From: an uncultured Muribaculaceae bacterium
Lineage (GTDB): Bacteria > Bacteroidota > Bacteroidia > Bacteroidales > Muribaculaceae
Length of the DNA: 64,000 nt
Reading direction: 5' to 3'
Assembly: GCA_944321685.1 (NCBI GenBank)
Contig: CALUMH010000006.1
Coordinates: forward strand, 1-64,000
A program made the translations under genes and the position numbers. Shown here piece by piece: positions 9,826 to 18,992 of this stretch. Numbering within the stretch: position 1 is the stretch's first letter; every line of letters begins with the position of its first letter. The notes under the pieces are model-generated. The model saw only the letters and a program-made list of their open reading frames with translations. It did not search any database and was not told where the DNA came from.

Positions 9826-11409
9826 GTGGCAAGCCTTACTACAGAAATAAATCGCCGACGCACTTTTGCAATAATATCGCACCCCGACGCAGGTAAAACC
9901 ACGCTCACCGAGAAGCTGTTGCTCTTCGGCGGCGCAATACACGTGGCCGGTGCCGTGAAGTCCAATAAAATTAAAAAAACAGCAACTTCCGACTGGATGG
10001 AAATCGAGAAGCAGCGTGGCATCTCGGTGGCAACTTCGGTAATGGGGTTCAACTACGGTGATTATAAAATCAATATCCTCGACACCCCGGGACACCAGGA
10101 TTTTGCCGAAGACACCTACCGCACTCTCACTGCCGTCGATAGTGTAATCATAGTGGTTGACGTGGCCAAGGGCGTGGAACAGCAAACGCGCAAGCTCATG
10201 GAAGTGTGCCGTATGCGCAACACGCCGGTGATTATTTTCGTCAACAAGCTCGACCGCGAAGGAAAAGATCCGTTTGACATTCTCGATGAACTTGAATCGG
10301 AACTGAAAATCAAGGTGCGGCCACTATCGTGGCCCATCAACATAGGCGCACGCTTCAAGGGGGTATATAACATATATGAGCATGGGCTTGACCTGTTCAC
10401 ACCCGACAAGCAAAAGGTTACCGAACGTGTGGAAATCAAGGATATCAACGACCCGGCCATAGATGCTGCCGTGGGAAATGCCGATGCTGCCAAGTTGCGC
10501 GAAGACCTTGAACTAATCGAAGGTGTATATCCCGAGTTTAACGAACTTGACTACCTTGACGCCAAAGTGGCTCCCGTATTCTTCGGTTCGGCTCTCAACA
10601 CCTTCGGTGTAAAAGAATTGCTCGACTGCTTCGTGCGCATAGCGCCTTGTCCGCGACCAACCGTGGCCGAAGAGCGCACAGTGGAACCGGGCGAAAACGG
10701 TTTCAGTGGATTTGTATTTAAAATCCATGCCAATATGGACCCGAACCACCGCAGCTGCATCGCATTCGTAAAGGTTTGTTCGGGAGTGTTCCGCCGCAAT
10801 GCCAACTACAAGCACATACGCCTCGGCAAGTTGATGAAGTTCTCGGCTCCAACGGCTTTCATGGCTCAAAGGAAAGACGTGGTTGACGAAGCATATCCCG
10901 GTGACATTGTGGGCCTACCCGACAATGGCGGCACTTTCAAAATCGGCGACACGCTCACCGAGGGTGAAGAGCTGCATTTCAAGGGGTTGCCGAGTTTCTC
11001 GCCAGAAATGTTCAAATATATCGAAAACACCGACCCCATGAAGACCAAGCAGCTCAACAAAGGTATCGAGCAACTTATGGACGAAGGTGTGGCACAATTG
11101 TTTATAAACCAATTCAACGGGCGCAAAATCATAGGCACCGTCGGACAACTGCAATTCGAGGTTATACAATACCGCCTGCTACATGAATATGGAGCGCAAT
11201 GCCGTTGGGAACCCATACACCTGTACAAGGCTTGCTGGATAGAAAGCGACGACAAAGCTGCACTTGAAGCATTCAAGAAACGCAAGCACCAGTTCATGGC
11301 CATCGACAAGGAAGGCCGCGACGTGTTTCTTGCCGACTCGGGCTACGTGCTGCAAATGGCCCAGTCCGATTTTCCCAAAATCCGCTTCCACTTCACCTCG
11401 GAATTCTAA
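9826..11409 (+). CDS. prfC: Peptide chain release factor 3 (GTPase)
   Basis: A 527-residue translational GTPase that recycles RF1/RF2 from the ribosome after peptide release. G1 (HPDAGKTT, about residue 19), G3 (DTPGHQDF, about 86) and G4 (NKLD, about 140) are all intact, and length matches RF3 (about 529), not EF-G. The start is a GTG at 9826, two bases after the rfbD stop, and gives the normal N-terminus [16 protein letters not shown]. It is probably co-transcribed with rfbD. Confidence 0.95.
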   Translation: MASLTTEINRRRTFAIISHPDAGKTTLTEKLLLFGGAIHVAGAVKSNKIKKTATSDWMEIEKQRGISVATSVMGFNYGDYKINILDTPGHQDFAEDTYRTLTAVDSVIIVVDVAKGVEQQTRKLMEVCRMRNTPVIIFVNKLDREGKDPFDILDELESELKIKVRPLSWPINIGARFKGVYNIYEHGLDLFTPDKQKVTERVEIKDINDPAIDAAVGNADAAKLREDLELIEGVYPEFNELDYLDAKVAPVFFGSALNTFGVKELLDCFVRIAPCPRPTVAEERTVEPGENGFSGFVFKIHANMDPNHRSCIAFVKVCSGVFRRNANYKHIRLGKLMKFSAPTAFMAQRKDVVDEAYPGDIVGLPDNGGTFKIGDTLTEGEELHFKGLPSFSPEMFKYIENTDPMKTKQLNKGIEQLMDEGVAQLFINQFNGRKIIGTVGQLQFEVIQYRLLHEYGAQCRWEPIHLYKACWIESDDKAALEAFKKRKHQFMAIDKEGRDVFLADSGYVLQMAQSDFPKIRFHFTSEF

Positions 11410-11437
11410 AAAACGTCCTGCTTGTTATTATAGAGAG

Positions 11438-11704
11438 TGTGTCGAAATACAAAGGCGGCAAAGCCGTCCAACCTGCGGTAACCGGCGGCACAGCGACCGC
11501 CTATGGCGGGTTGCAAGCCGTCGGTAAGACTAAGTATCAACAAGTCCGGCCTCAAAGAGGCCGAACACATTGAACCGTAATGCATTCGACCTCTTTGAGG
11601 CCGTTCCCAATATGGTGGTTTCATGTTCCGACGGTTCGGCTTCGCCTCACACATCGGTTACCTCAAATTGGACGGCTTTGCCGCCCAATCTGCATTTCGA
11701 CACA
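11438..11704. repeat. 267-bp foldback element (nested inverted repeats, MITE-like or structured RNA)
   Basis: The ends are an 11-bp perfect inverted repeat (TGTGTCGAAAT at 11438-11448 and its complement at 11694-11704). Just inside is a 17-bp perfect pair (11454-11470 with 11669-11685, core GGCGGCAAAGCCGTCCA). Further in, 11476-11484 pairs mostly with 11655-11662 (GGTAACCG), 11518-11524 with 11628-11634, and two self-palindromes at 11547-11563 (CGGCCTC-AAA-GAGGCCG) and 11587-11603 are nearly complementary to each other. The whole unit can fold into one long arm. It has no plausible ORF. It is GC-richer than its surroundings and sits between prfC and a decayed gene, which suggests a non-autonomous mobile or interspersed repeat. 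Confidence 0.7.
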
Positions 11705-11746
11705 TCTTCGTTAATTGTTATTTTATAGGGTAATTCCACCCTGTTT

Positions 11747-12084
11747 TTATAACATCACTTTAGTTGTGTAGCTGCCTATACGCACCACATATGCCCTGGG
11801 GTCTAAACCTGTGATTGCGGCATCATGACCGCTATATATCAGATTGCCACCGATGCCATATACCTCGATAATTATTGCCGTCATAACCGCCAATGATTAT
11901 CGAACCATCGACAGTTGTCACCGATATTCCGACATTCCCTGTTACGCCATTGATAGCCGATAACTGAATAGACTGAATGCTGAAGAAATTTTTCCTTTTC
12001 TATTGTCGGTGGCTCCATACTCAAAGAACGAATTTCAGTTATACTGTTAAATCCCCATCCATGCCACCCGCAATTTATTGTCAT
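11747..12084 (-). pseudogene. Decayed C-terminus of a leucine-rich surface protein
   Basis: Three reading frames on the minus strand hold successive pieces of one protein tail. The first (from about 12084) contains NSITEIRSLSMEPPTIE, like a BspA/LRR_5 repeat. A second frame contains GISVTTVDGSIIIGGYDGN. A third holds IIIEVYGIGGNLIYSG and ends VVRIGSYTTKVML with a stop at 11747, resembling the C-terminal beta-sandwich of Bacteroidales secreted proteins. Frame changes near 12000 and 11880 break the gene, and no start or full-length upstream part remains. It is a relic, not an expressed gene. Confidence 0.6.
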
Positions 12085-12103
12085 GCTGTGTTAGTACGCA
12101 CTT

Positions 12104-12137
12104 TTTGATGTTTTTTCCACAGATTTCAGTAATTTTG
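12104..12137 (+). promoter_or_regulatory. Promoter of the MFS transporter - rlmH operon
   Basis: TTTG at 12104-12107 and TAATTTTG at 12130-12137 are separated by 22 bp, close to the Bacteroidetes consensus, ending 25 bp before the ATG at 12163. Confidence 0.5.
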
Positions 12138-12162
12138 CATTGAATTAATCAATCTTGTACCC

Positions 12163-13392
12163 ATGCAACAAAAGGCAAACCATTCGACAAAAATAGGCTT
12201 GGTAGCCCGACAATACATCTTTCCATTTGTTTTAATAACCATGCTTTTCTTCCTGTGGGGAGGTGCACGTGCCGTAATGGACGTGCTTAACAAACATTTC
12301 CAACTCACCATGGACGTGTCGAAAACCCATTCAGCCCTTATGCAGGCCGTGGTATATGGAGCATATTTCCTGATGGCACTGCCTGCCGGACTGATGATAC
12401 GCCGCCTGGGCACCCGTATCGGTGTAATTATCGGGCTGCTGCTTTTCGGCGGAGGCTCATTGCTTTTTCTGCCCATAAGCGACAATGTCGTCTTTGAATA
12501 CGTCTTATTGCCTCTGTTCATCATAGGATGCGGACTGGTCATTCTTGAAACCGCTGCCAATCCCTATGTTACGCTACTCGGCGATCCTCGCACTTCGGCA
12601 GGAAGGCTCAATTTGGCACAGTCGTTCAACGGGCTTGGAAGCATATTGGGAGTGCTGCTCGGCGGCCAATTCTTCTTTGCCGAACGCGGCGGTGAAGTTG
12701 CCGACATTGCTGTTCCTTATTCCATTATCGGCATCATAGTGCTGATAGTCGCCATTTGCTTCACCAGGATAAAATTACCCGAACTGGTGACTGCCGAAAA
12801 CGATGCCAACCACGGGCAGGCCGTGCGCACGAAACTGGGCGGATACTTTTTCTTCGGCTTCGCCGCTCTTATATGTTACGAGATTTCAGAAATATCAATC
12901 AATACATTTTTCATCAACTACATGACCGATGACGGCTTCCTCACCCCTAACACGGCATCGTTGCTGTTGTCGATAGGCGGTTTAGGGCTGTTCATGGTGG
13001 GACGGTTTACCGGCAGCGCACTGATGAGCCGTGTGCGTTCCGAAAAGATATTGCTCATTTGCGCCATCGGCACTGTAGCCATGATGCTGCTTGCCGTTTC
13101 TCCTCTCGGGGTGGTATCGAAGTGTGCCGTCATCGTGTGTTATGTGTTTGAAAGCATCATGTTCCCTACGATTTTCGCGCTGGCGATTTCCCGGCTTGGC
13201 AACCTCACCGAGCGAGCTTCATCGATACTTATGATGAGTGTCGTGGGCGGAGCCATAGGCCCGTTGGCTATGGGATGGGTGGGAGATAATTTTTCCATCA
13301 CGGCCGCATTTGCCGTTCCTCTCGCAGGCTTTATCGTCGTACTTGCATTTGCCTGGCATTCATTCCTTAAATCAAAACATCAACAGGCATGA
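12163..13392 (+). CDS. Sugar MFS transporter (FucP/GluP-like)
   Basis: A 409-residue inner-membrane carrier with about 12 hydrophobic segments. The motif ILETAANPYVTLLG (about residues 127-140) and LFFLWGGARAVMDVLNKHF in the first helix are typical of the FucP/GluP branch of sugar:proton symporters. RRLGTRIGV between helices 2 and 3 fits the MFS loop motif. Substrate cannot be told from sequence; fucose, glucose, galactose or N-acetylglucosamine-type sugars are all used in this branch. Its last four bases overlap the rlmH start (ATGA), so the two are translationally coupled although unrelated in function. Confidence 0.88.
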   Translation: MQQKANHSTKIGLVARQYIFPFVLITMLFFLWGGARAVMDVLNKHFQLTMDVSKTHSALMQAVVYGAYFLMALPAGLMIRRLGTRIGVIIGLLLFGGGSLLFLPISDNVVFEYVLLPLFIIGCGLVILETAANPYVTLLGDPRTSAGRLNLAQSFNGLGSILGVLLGGQFFFAERGGEVADIAVPYSIIGIIVLIVAICFTRIKLPELVTAENDANHGQAVRTKLGGYFFFGFAALICYEISEISINTFFINYMTDDGFLTPNTASLLLSIGGLGLFMVGRFTGSALMSRVRSEKILLICAIGTVAMMLLAVSPLGVVSKCAVIVCYVFESIMFPTIFALAISRLGNLTERASSILMMSVVGGAIGPLAMGWVGDNFSITAAFAVPLAGFIVVLAFAWHSFLKSKHQQA

Positions 13393-13862
13393 AAATACTG
13401 CTCATAACCGTGGGGAAGACCACCACAAAATTCCTCTCGGAAGGTATTGCAGAATATTGCAAACGCATATCACGCTATTTGCCTTTTGAAATAAAATGCG
13501 TGAGCGATGCAAAAAACACACGCAACCTGAGTGAAATTCAACAAAAACAAAAAGAAGGGAACTTGATACTGGCTTCCATTGCGCCTCAAGATTATGTGGT
13601 ACTGCTTGACGAACACGGCAAAGAGTTCACATCCCGAGAATTTGCCGCATACATCGAGCGAAAAATGCAGACGGTTCCCAAGCAGTTGGTATTCGTCATA
13701 GGCGGTCCTTACGGCTTCTCCGATGAAGTCTTTGCCCGGTCAAACGAAAAAATATCATTGTCAAAAATGACGTTTTCGCATGAAATGGTGCGAATGTTCT
13801 TTACGGAACAATTATATCGAGCCATGACTATTATCAACAATGAACCATATCACCACGATTAG
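13389..13862 (+). CDS. rlmH: 23S rRNA pseudouridine-1915 N3-methyltransferase
   Basis: A 157-residue SPOUT methyltransferase, the normal size for RlmH, which methylates pseudouridine 1915 in helix 69 of 23S rRNA using S-adenosylmethionine. The SAM-binding knot contains FVIGGPYGF (about residues 101-109) and the C-terminus has the family pattern SKMTFSHEMVRMFFTEQLYRA. It overlaps the transporter gene by 4 bp and ends 12 bp from convergent hemW. Confidence 0.95.
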   Translation: MKILLITVGKTTTKFLSEGIAEYCKRISRYLPFEIKCVSDAKNTRNLSEIQQKQKEGNLILASIAPQDYVVLLDEHGKEFTSREFAAYIERKMQTVPKQLVFVIGGPYGFSDEVFARSNEKISLSKMTFSHEMVRMFFTEQLYRAMTIINNEPYHHD

Positions 13863-13874
13863 CTTTGTGCATAT

Positions 13875-15014
13875 TCAATCCTCCACACCATACATCAGTT
13901 CCCTGATAATAAAGTCGGACAGCAATATATAGTCGCGGCTGATCCTGTAAATACTCCCCTCTCGCACCACACGCCCAGCATCGACAAGTGGCTTTACCTC
14001 TCTCATAAAATGGCTGTAATATGGCTCCCCATATTCGATACGCAACTGCTCGGCATCTATGCCGAAGCTTGTGCGCAATCGCAGCATCACCTCCTCGTCA
14101 TACTTCTCTCCCTTGCTTTCCACTTCGATCTCCGCAGCCGGTCTTCCTTCACATATGGCTGCCATATACGCTTTTATATCGCCGGGATTATAGCGTCTCA
14201 TTCCACAGGTATAACTATGAGCCGAGGCCCCCAGGCCCAAATAGGCAGTCTTGTTCCAATAATTTGAATTATGGAATGAGAAAAATCCGGGCAGCGCGAA
14301 ATTCGATATTTCGTAATGCTCATACCCATTCTTCTCAAGCACATCGACCATCAGTTCATACATCTTCAAGCACGTTTCGTCATCCATCTCACTGACGATA
14401 TTGTCGCTTAGCATCTTGTATAGGCGCGTTCCCTCTTCATAGCTCAAAATGTAGCACGAAATATGTTTCGGCTTTAGGCGCATGGCCACATCGAGCGAAT
14501 ATTGCCACGACTGCATGGTCTGCCCCGGAATTCCATATATCAAGTCTATGCTTATGTTGTTTATCCCGCCGTCCACTACGGCCTCGTATGCGGCCACAGC
14601 CCGGGCCGCGTCGTGCCTGCGATTGATGAATTTCAGTTCGTCATCCACAAAACTTTGCACACCCATGCTCACCCTGTTTATGCCCATCTGTCGATACGCT
14701 TCCACCAGGGCAGGGGTCACATCGTCAGGGTTCACCTCGATGGTAAACTCCTCGACTTGCGACAAATCGAAATTACTGCGAAAATTATCCACCATTTTGC
14801 ACAACACCCCCACAGGCAGCAAAGAGGGAGTGCCGCCGCCAATGTAAACAGTCTTCACCGCATCGTCTTGCAGTTCAGCCCTCCGCATCCCGGCCTCACG
14901 GCACACGGCACCGACATAGTCTTCCACCACACCAATTCGTGCCGCAATCGAATAAAAGTCGCAATATATGCACTTGCGTTTGCAAAATGGTATATGAACG
15001 TATATTCCCGACAT
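13875..15014 (-). CDS. hemW: Radical SAM heme chaperone HemW
   Basis: A 379-residue radical SAM protein that binds heme and a 4Fe-4S cluster and is thought to deliver heme to respiratory enzymes. The cluster motif CKRKCIYC is near residue 10, with no further Cys directly after it (CDF), which favours HemW over HemN. GGGTPS and HNSNYW are also present. The start is taken as the ATG at 15014 (MSGIYVHIPFCKRKC): upstream in-frame codons would run through the dnaA terminator and give a non-family extension. The gene lies just downstream of dnaA. Confidence 0.9.
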   Translation of the reverse strand: MSGIYVHIPFCKRKCIYCDFYSIAARIGVVEDYVGAVCREAGMRRAELQDDAVKTVYIGGGTPSLLPVGVLCKMVDNFRSNFDLSQVEEFTIEVNPDDVTPALVEAYRQMGINRVSMGVQSFVDDELKFINRRHDAARAVAAYEAVVDGGINNISIDLIYGIPGQTMQSWQYSLDVAMRLKPKHISCYILSYEEGTRLYKMLSDNIVSEMDDETCLKMYELMVDVLEKNGYEHYEISNFALPGFFSFHNSNYWNKTAYLGLGASAHSYTCGMRRYNPGDIKAYMAAICEGRPAAEIEVESKGEKYDEEVMLRLRTSFGIDAEQLRIEYGEPYYSHFMREVKPLVDAGRVVREGSIYRISRDYILLSDFIIRELMYGVED

Positions 15015-15020
15015 ATTTAT

Positions 15021-15048
15021 AAAAAAATTGCCCGATTCAAGACCGGGC
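15021..15048 (-). terminator. Terminator of dnaA, abutting hemW
   Basis: On the minus strand GCCCGGT-cttga-ATCGGGC forms a 7-bp stem (one G-U pair) followed by AATTTTTTTATAAA. The T-run ends only about 7 nt before the hemW start, so hemW either relies on read-through or on a promoter inside dnaA. Confidence 0.65.
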
Positions 15049-15074
15049 ACCATCATTATTGCTTTTTTCTTGCC

Positions 15075-16475
15075 TTATTTCTTCAATTCTCCTTCTATTA
15101 TTGCCATATCCTCGCGCAACTGCTTTTCGAGTGCCATACGCTGCTCGATGGTGCTGCAAGCATACAGCACAGTGGCATGGTTTCGTGAAAGCCGCACACC
15201 GATATTTGTCGATGACATGGGCGTATATTTCTTGGCAAGATACATTACCACCTGCCTTGCGTCGGAAATCTCACGCTTGCGCGATTTGCTATACAACAAG
15301 TCACTGTTTATATTGTAATAATTGCAAACAGTTTCGGCAATGAGGTCGAAAGTAACCTGCCTCTTCGACACCTTCACCGCATTTGCCATGACGGCACGAG
15401 CCAAGTCCATCGATATCTCCTGATTCAACATAGTTGCATGGGCAAGCAACGATACCACAATGCCTTCAAGCTCCCTTATGCTGTCGGTTACGTTGGCTGC
15501 AATGTAATCAAGTATGTCATCGGCAATCGACAACCCGTCCTGACGTGCACGCATGGCAAGCACTTCACGGCGCAATTCATAGTCGGGGGCACCGAGTTCC
15601 ACGGTCATACCCCACTTGAAACGGGAAATCAACCGTGGCACCATTCCGTCCATATCCACCGGGCGACAATCGCTCGACATTATCAATTGCTTTTGGTTTT
15701 GATGCAAATGGTTGAAAATGTGGAAAAACGTATTCTGAGTAGCCGTCTTGCCTGCAAGATCCTGAATATCGTCAATTATGAGCACATCGATGCTTTGATA
15801 AAAATTGATGAATTCGTTGACCTTATTGTTACGCACCGCCGTGGTATATTGGTTTTCAAATACCCTCGCAGTGATATACAACACGCGGCTACGCGGATTT
15901 ACCTCTTTAAAACGAATACCTATGGCTTCTATCAAATGCGTCTTGCCCACACCAGTAGGGCCGAATACAAACAGCGGGTTGAACGTCTTGCAATGCGGGT
16001 CGTTGGCTATGGCCTTGCCTATGCTCACAGCGAGCTTGTTGCTCATACTGTCGCAATAATTGTCGAAAGTGTATTTCGGGTTCAATTGCGGGTCAATATC
16101 GCCGTAGTCCACCTTATTAAAAGGATTTCCCACTTGCTGCTGCGACTGTTCAAGACGGTTCTTGATTACCGGGCTTTCCTTGGGGCTTTCGAGCGAAACT
16201 TGCGAACCGGGATCCTTGTTAACCACATTAAAATTAAACGTGACTTTGAAATCCGGGCCAAACACACGCTCAAACGCCTTGCTCATCAAGGAGTAGAACT
16301 TGCTTTCTATTTGCTCTGCAAAAAACAAAGACGGCACATGGAGTAAAATACGATTATTCTCGAACCCCTGGTATTCCAAAGGCTCAAACCATGCGCGATA
16401 ATGTTCAGGCGACACATTATCTTGGAAAAGTTTCAGGCACTTTTCCCATCTTGTATCTTGCTGTGCGTTCATCAC
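15075..16475 (-). CDS. dnaA: Chromosomal replication initiator DnaA
   Basis: A 466-residue AAA+ initiator that binds DnaA boxes at oriC and opens the duplex. Domain I spans about residues 8-85, a variable linker 90-125, and the AAA+ core has Walker A GPTGVGKT (172-179) and Walker B LIIDDIQ. The C-terminal DNA-binding helix-turn-helix contains RQVVMYLAKKYTPMSSTNIG and the signature RLSRNHATVLYA. The start is MMNAQQ; either Met could be used. dnaN is not adjacent, and I saw no cluster of TTATCCACA-like boxes upstream. Confidence 0.97.
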   Translation of the reverse strand: MMNAQQDTRWEKCLKLFQDNVSPEHYRAWFEPLEYQGFENNRILLHVPSLFFAEQIESKFYSLMSKAFERVFGPDFKVTFNFNVVNKDPGSQVSLESPKESPVIKNRLEQSQQQVGNPFNKVDYGDIDPQLNPKYTFDNYCDSMSNKLAVSIGKAIANDPHCKTFNPLFVFGPTGVGKTHLIEAIGIRFKEVNPRSRVLYITARVFENQYTTAVRNNKVNEFINFYQSIDVLIIDDIQDLAGKTATQNTFFHIFNHLHQNQKQLIMSSDCRPVDMDGMVPRLISRFKWGMTVELGAPDYELRREVLAMRARQDGLSIADDILDYIAANVTDSIRELEGIVVSLLAHATMLNQEISMDLARAVMANAVKVSKRQVTFDLIAETVCNYYNINSDLLYSKSRKREISDARQVVMYLAKKYTPMSSTNIGVRLSRNHATVLYACSTIEQRMALEKQLREDMAIIEGELKK

Positions 16476-16759
16476 AATGTTGCTATGCTTATAGTTTTTC
16501 GACTACAAAATTTCACAAAAAAATCGACATAAAAAAATTGTAACTTTCTTGTTATTTTAGATATTGTTATAACCTATCTGAAATACAAGCGATTGAATAA
16601 CCGCCGTTTCTGCGGTGCCGTTTTTATAGCTTTCATTTTGCCAATACACTATATTTCAATGCACTACAGTACCGGTTTCATTCCGTCACACACCCATGTC
16701 TCATGCAGCAGACACATTAAAAACTACCTAACTATTAAACTTGTGCATCATTTATCACT
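16476..16759. other. AT-rich gap upstream of dnaA
   Basis: About 280 bp without a gene. It must hold the dnaA promoter on the minus strand, but no exact TAnnTTTG match was found. A quasi-palindrome (AGATA...GTTATAAC...TATCT, 16559-16579) could be an operator, and a short 5-bp hairpin (16600-16616) is followed by T5 on the plus strand. No DnaA-box cluster is visible. Confidence 0.4.
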
Positions 16760-16798
16760 GGCGGGGCTTATTTGGAACAATTCCAAACAAGCCCCGCC
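16760..16798 (-). terminator. Strong stem-loop after mlaD
   Basis: A 10-bp perfect stem (GGCGGGGCTT / AAGCCCCGCC) continues after a small bulge into TTTGGA / TCCAAA, giving a 39-nt hairpin 22 bp past the mlaD stop. A T-run is not evident on either side, so it may protect or define the 3' end rather than be a classical intrinsic terminator. Confidence 0.5.
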
Positions 16799-16819
16799 CT
16801 ATGCCATTTGGCTCACATA

Positions 16820-17707
16820 TCAGAACACCTTTATCGTCACATACCGCTTGGGGTTCTTCTTTATGTCGATAAACAGGGAATCAAGACTTGTGACTGCACC
16901 GTCAAGATGGTCATAAAGCCCTCGATCGTTAAGCAACAGTCCGAGGCTCGACTCCGTACTGTTCAATTTTGCAGTCATGTCATTCAACTGCGCCACAGTG
17001 GCATTTATATTGGCCACTGTTGTATCGATGGGCATATCGCTTAATTTTGCCGAAAGCCCGGTAAGGTTGCCCGATATACTGTCGAGATTGGCTGTAGCAC
17101 CTTCCACATTGCTCATTATGGTAGGCAACATTTGCGACAACTCACGGCTGCTTGCTTCCAAATCGGCAGTTATCGCATCAATCCTGCCAACTGATTGCTG
17201 CAATGCCGGATTGCTGACGATGGCATTTAACCCCGTGAGTATGCTGTCTACCTTAGGCAACAAATCGGCCACGCTCGGCAACAGTTCACCGCCCACTTTG
17301 TCCATCATCCCGATGGCATTTTCTCCGGGTATTTTGCCACCTACTTCATAATAAGTGTCACTCTGTGCCAGTTCGAGTTGTATTTGTGCGGTTCCGAGCA
17401 AGTCGGTTGCAAGTACGGCTTTCGACCCCGTAGGTATGCGCAAGTCTTTCTCAAGCCCGAGCAGGACCACAAGCGCACCGGTATTGTAATCATAATTGAT
17501 TTCCCTCACCAACCCTATTTGGTAACCGTTGATTGTAACAGGTGCCGAATCGGTAAGCCCGTTCACGTTCTTAAATTCCACATAGTAGAAATTTGCAGGT
17601 TTGAACAGGTTGACACCTTTCAGATACTCTATACCCCAAAACAGGACAGCCAAACTTATAATCACAGCTATGGCTATTTTTACCTCTTTTGAAAAAAATT
17701 TCTTCAT
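16820..17707 (-). CDS. MlaD-family MCE lipid-transport protein
   Basis: A 295-residue protein with one N-terminal membrane helix (about residues 8-27), an MCE domain (about 37-115, starting YYVEFKNVNGLTDSAPVTING) and a long coiled-coil tail. MlaD-type proteins sit in the inner membrane, form hexamers with a central lipid channel and bind the MlaFE ABC transporter to move phospholipids between the membranes. The matching permease and ATPase genes are on the same strand at 21850-23381, separated by aroE and comEC. It follows the amidase gene by 13 bp and is probably in its operon. Confidence 0.88.
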   Translation of the reverse strand: MKKFFSKEVKIAIAVIISLAVLFWGIEYLKGVNLFKPANFYYVEFKNVNGLTDSAPVTINGYQIGLVREINYDYNTGALVVLLGLEKDLRIPTGSKAVLATDLLGTAQIQLELAQSDTYYEVGGKIPGENAIGMMDKVGGELLPSVADLLPKVDSILTGLNAIVSNPALQQSVGRIDAITADLEASSRELSQMLPTIMSNVEGATANLDSISGNLTGLSAKLSDMPIDTTVANINATVAQLNDMTAKLNSTESSLGLLLNDRGLYDHLDGAVTSLDSLFIDIKKNPKRYVTIKVF

Positions 17708-17720
17708 ATTTTTCTTTTAA

Positions 17721-18785
17721 TTATTCGAGTTTACCGTCTTTATATTTCACAATAAAGGCATCTTTGAATTTACGTTGCACGCGGCGCAATATCTTTTCAG
17801 CCTCGCCGGGATCAGTCGTTGATCCGTATGTGTACTTATATATACGCCTGTCTTTATGCCGCTCCACACCTTTCAATCCCTTAAATTCACGTGAATTGGC
17901 CGACAACTTGGAACGTCCTGCCAAGATTTGTATCTTATATATAACCTCGCCTTCATGCACAACCGCTTTTTTGCTACCTTGCTCCGGTTGCGGTTCAAAC
18001 CGGCCTGCGCCGCCTTGATGATTGGCCTTGCGATATTCTACAAGTGCTTTATACAACGACTCAGCCAAAGCCTTCTGCCCCTTTTCCGATGCCATATATT
18101 TTTCCTGCGTCGGATTGCAGATGAAATCAAGCTCCACCAGCACCGAAGGCATGGCTGTTTCCCTTATAACCAAAAAACCGGCCTGCCGCACTCCCCTATC
18201 GACCCGACCTGCGGTTGCGACAAATTCCTTTTGCAATACCGATGCAAAATTCACACTTTGCTCCAAATAATGGTTTTGGTATATTTCATTTATTATATAT
18301 GATTCCGCCGAATTAGGATCGAAGCCCTTGTAGGTTGTGGTATAATCCTCTTCAAGTGAAATCACCGAGTTTTCGCGCATTGCCACCTCCAAGTTATCGT
18401 CGGTGCGATGCAATCCGAGAGTATAAGTTGCAGTGCCCTTTATGGTTTTGCGGTTTTTATTCCTCTTGTCGAGCGAATTGGTATGTATCGACACAAACAA
18501 ATCCCCTTTTGCGGCATTAGCTATGTTGGCTCGTTCTTGCAGGGGAACAAACTTATCTCGCCTGCGAGTATATACCACCTCGGCATCTTTCATTCGCTCT
18601 TCCACAAGTTCCCCGAATTTCAATGCCACACCAAGGTTGATGTTCTTTTCATAATTGTTTACACCCGGTGCTCCGACATCTTTTCCGCCGTGGCCGGGAT
18701 CGATAACCAACACAAAATTGTCGTCTTCGGCAAAACATGGGAGAAATGCCGCACAAAATATAATGAATAACGCGAATTTGCTCAT
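17721..18785 (-). CDS. N-acetylmuramoyl-L-alanine amidase with C-terminal SPOR-like domain
   Basis: A 354-residue secreted Amidase_3 enzyme that cuts the bond between N-acetylmuramic acid and L-alanine in peptidoglycan. A signal peptide (MSKFALFIIFCAAFLPCFA) precedes the catalytic domain. Zinc-site motifs visible are IDPGHGGKD (about 29-37) and FVSIHTNS. The last 75 residues (from VIYKIQILAG) look like a SPOR-type peptidoglycan-binding fold, which would direct it to denuded glycan at the division site. It is the first gene of an amidase-mlaD pair on the minus strand. The signal peptidase type is not certain. Confidence 0.9.
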   Translation of the reverse strand: MSKFALFIIFCAAFLPCFAEDDNFVLVIDPGHGGKDVGAPGVNNYEKNINLGVALKFGELVEERMKDAEVVYTRRRDKFVPLQERANIANAAKGDLFVSIHTNSLDKRNKNRKTIKGTATYTLGLHRTDDNLEVAMRENSVISLEEDYTTTYKGFDPNSAESYIINEIYQNHYLEQSVNFASVLQKEFVATAGRVDRGVRQAGFLVIRETAMPSVLVELDFICNPTQEKYMASEKGQKALAESLYKALVEYRKANHQGGAGRFEPQPEQGSKKAVVHEGEVIYKIQILAGRSKLSANSREFKGLKGVERHKDRRIYKYTYGSTTDPGEAEKILRRVQRKFKDAFIVKYKDGKLE

Positions 18786-18811
18786 GACATGATTTTGGTA
18801 AAAACCGATTG

Positions 18812-18819
18812 CAAAAATA
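18812..18819 (-). promoter_or_regulatory. TAnnTTTG promoter element for the amidase gene
   Basis: Minus-strand TATTTTTG lies 26 bp before the amidase start. A TTTG lies upstream but at 12 bp, closer than the usual 19-21 bp. Confidence 0.4.
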
Positions 18820-18913
18820 ACAAAATCGTAGCAAACGGCCTGCCTGATACAACGGAAAAATCCCGTTAATTCTTTTTTTTGCTAAAGAAAAGGAAAAATG
18901 TAACTAATATGAA

Positions 18914-18942
18914 TTGTGATATTCCATTTTTTACTAAATTTG
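18914..18942 (+). promoter_or_regulatory. Promoter of aroE
   Basis: TTG at 18914-18916 and TAAATTTG at 18935-18942 are 18 bp apart, near the Bacteroidetes consensus, and end 50 bp before the aroE start. Confidence 0.5.
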
Positions 18943-18992
18943 TGTGCATAATGTTTTCATAACTTTAACAACCTTATCCCACAAGCAGCATT

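Noticed and set aside
15015..15056. N-terminal extension of HemW
   Set aside because: It is read through the dnaA terminator; the family start is MSGIYVHIPFC.
15438..16346. 302-codon plus-strand frame opposite dnaA
   Set aside because: Antisense shadow of dnaA; the composition is typical of a reversed frame and no domain is visible.
16476..16819. Replication origin next to dnaA
   Set aside because: No cluster of TTATCCACA-like DnaA boxes and no clear AT-rich unwinding element with repeats; dnaN is absent. The gene alone does not prove oriC.
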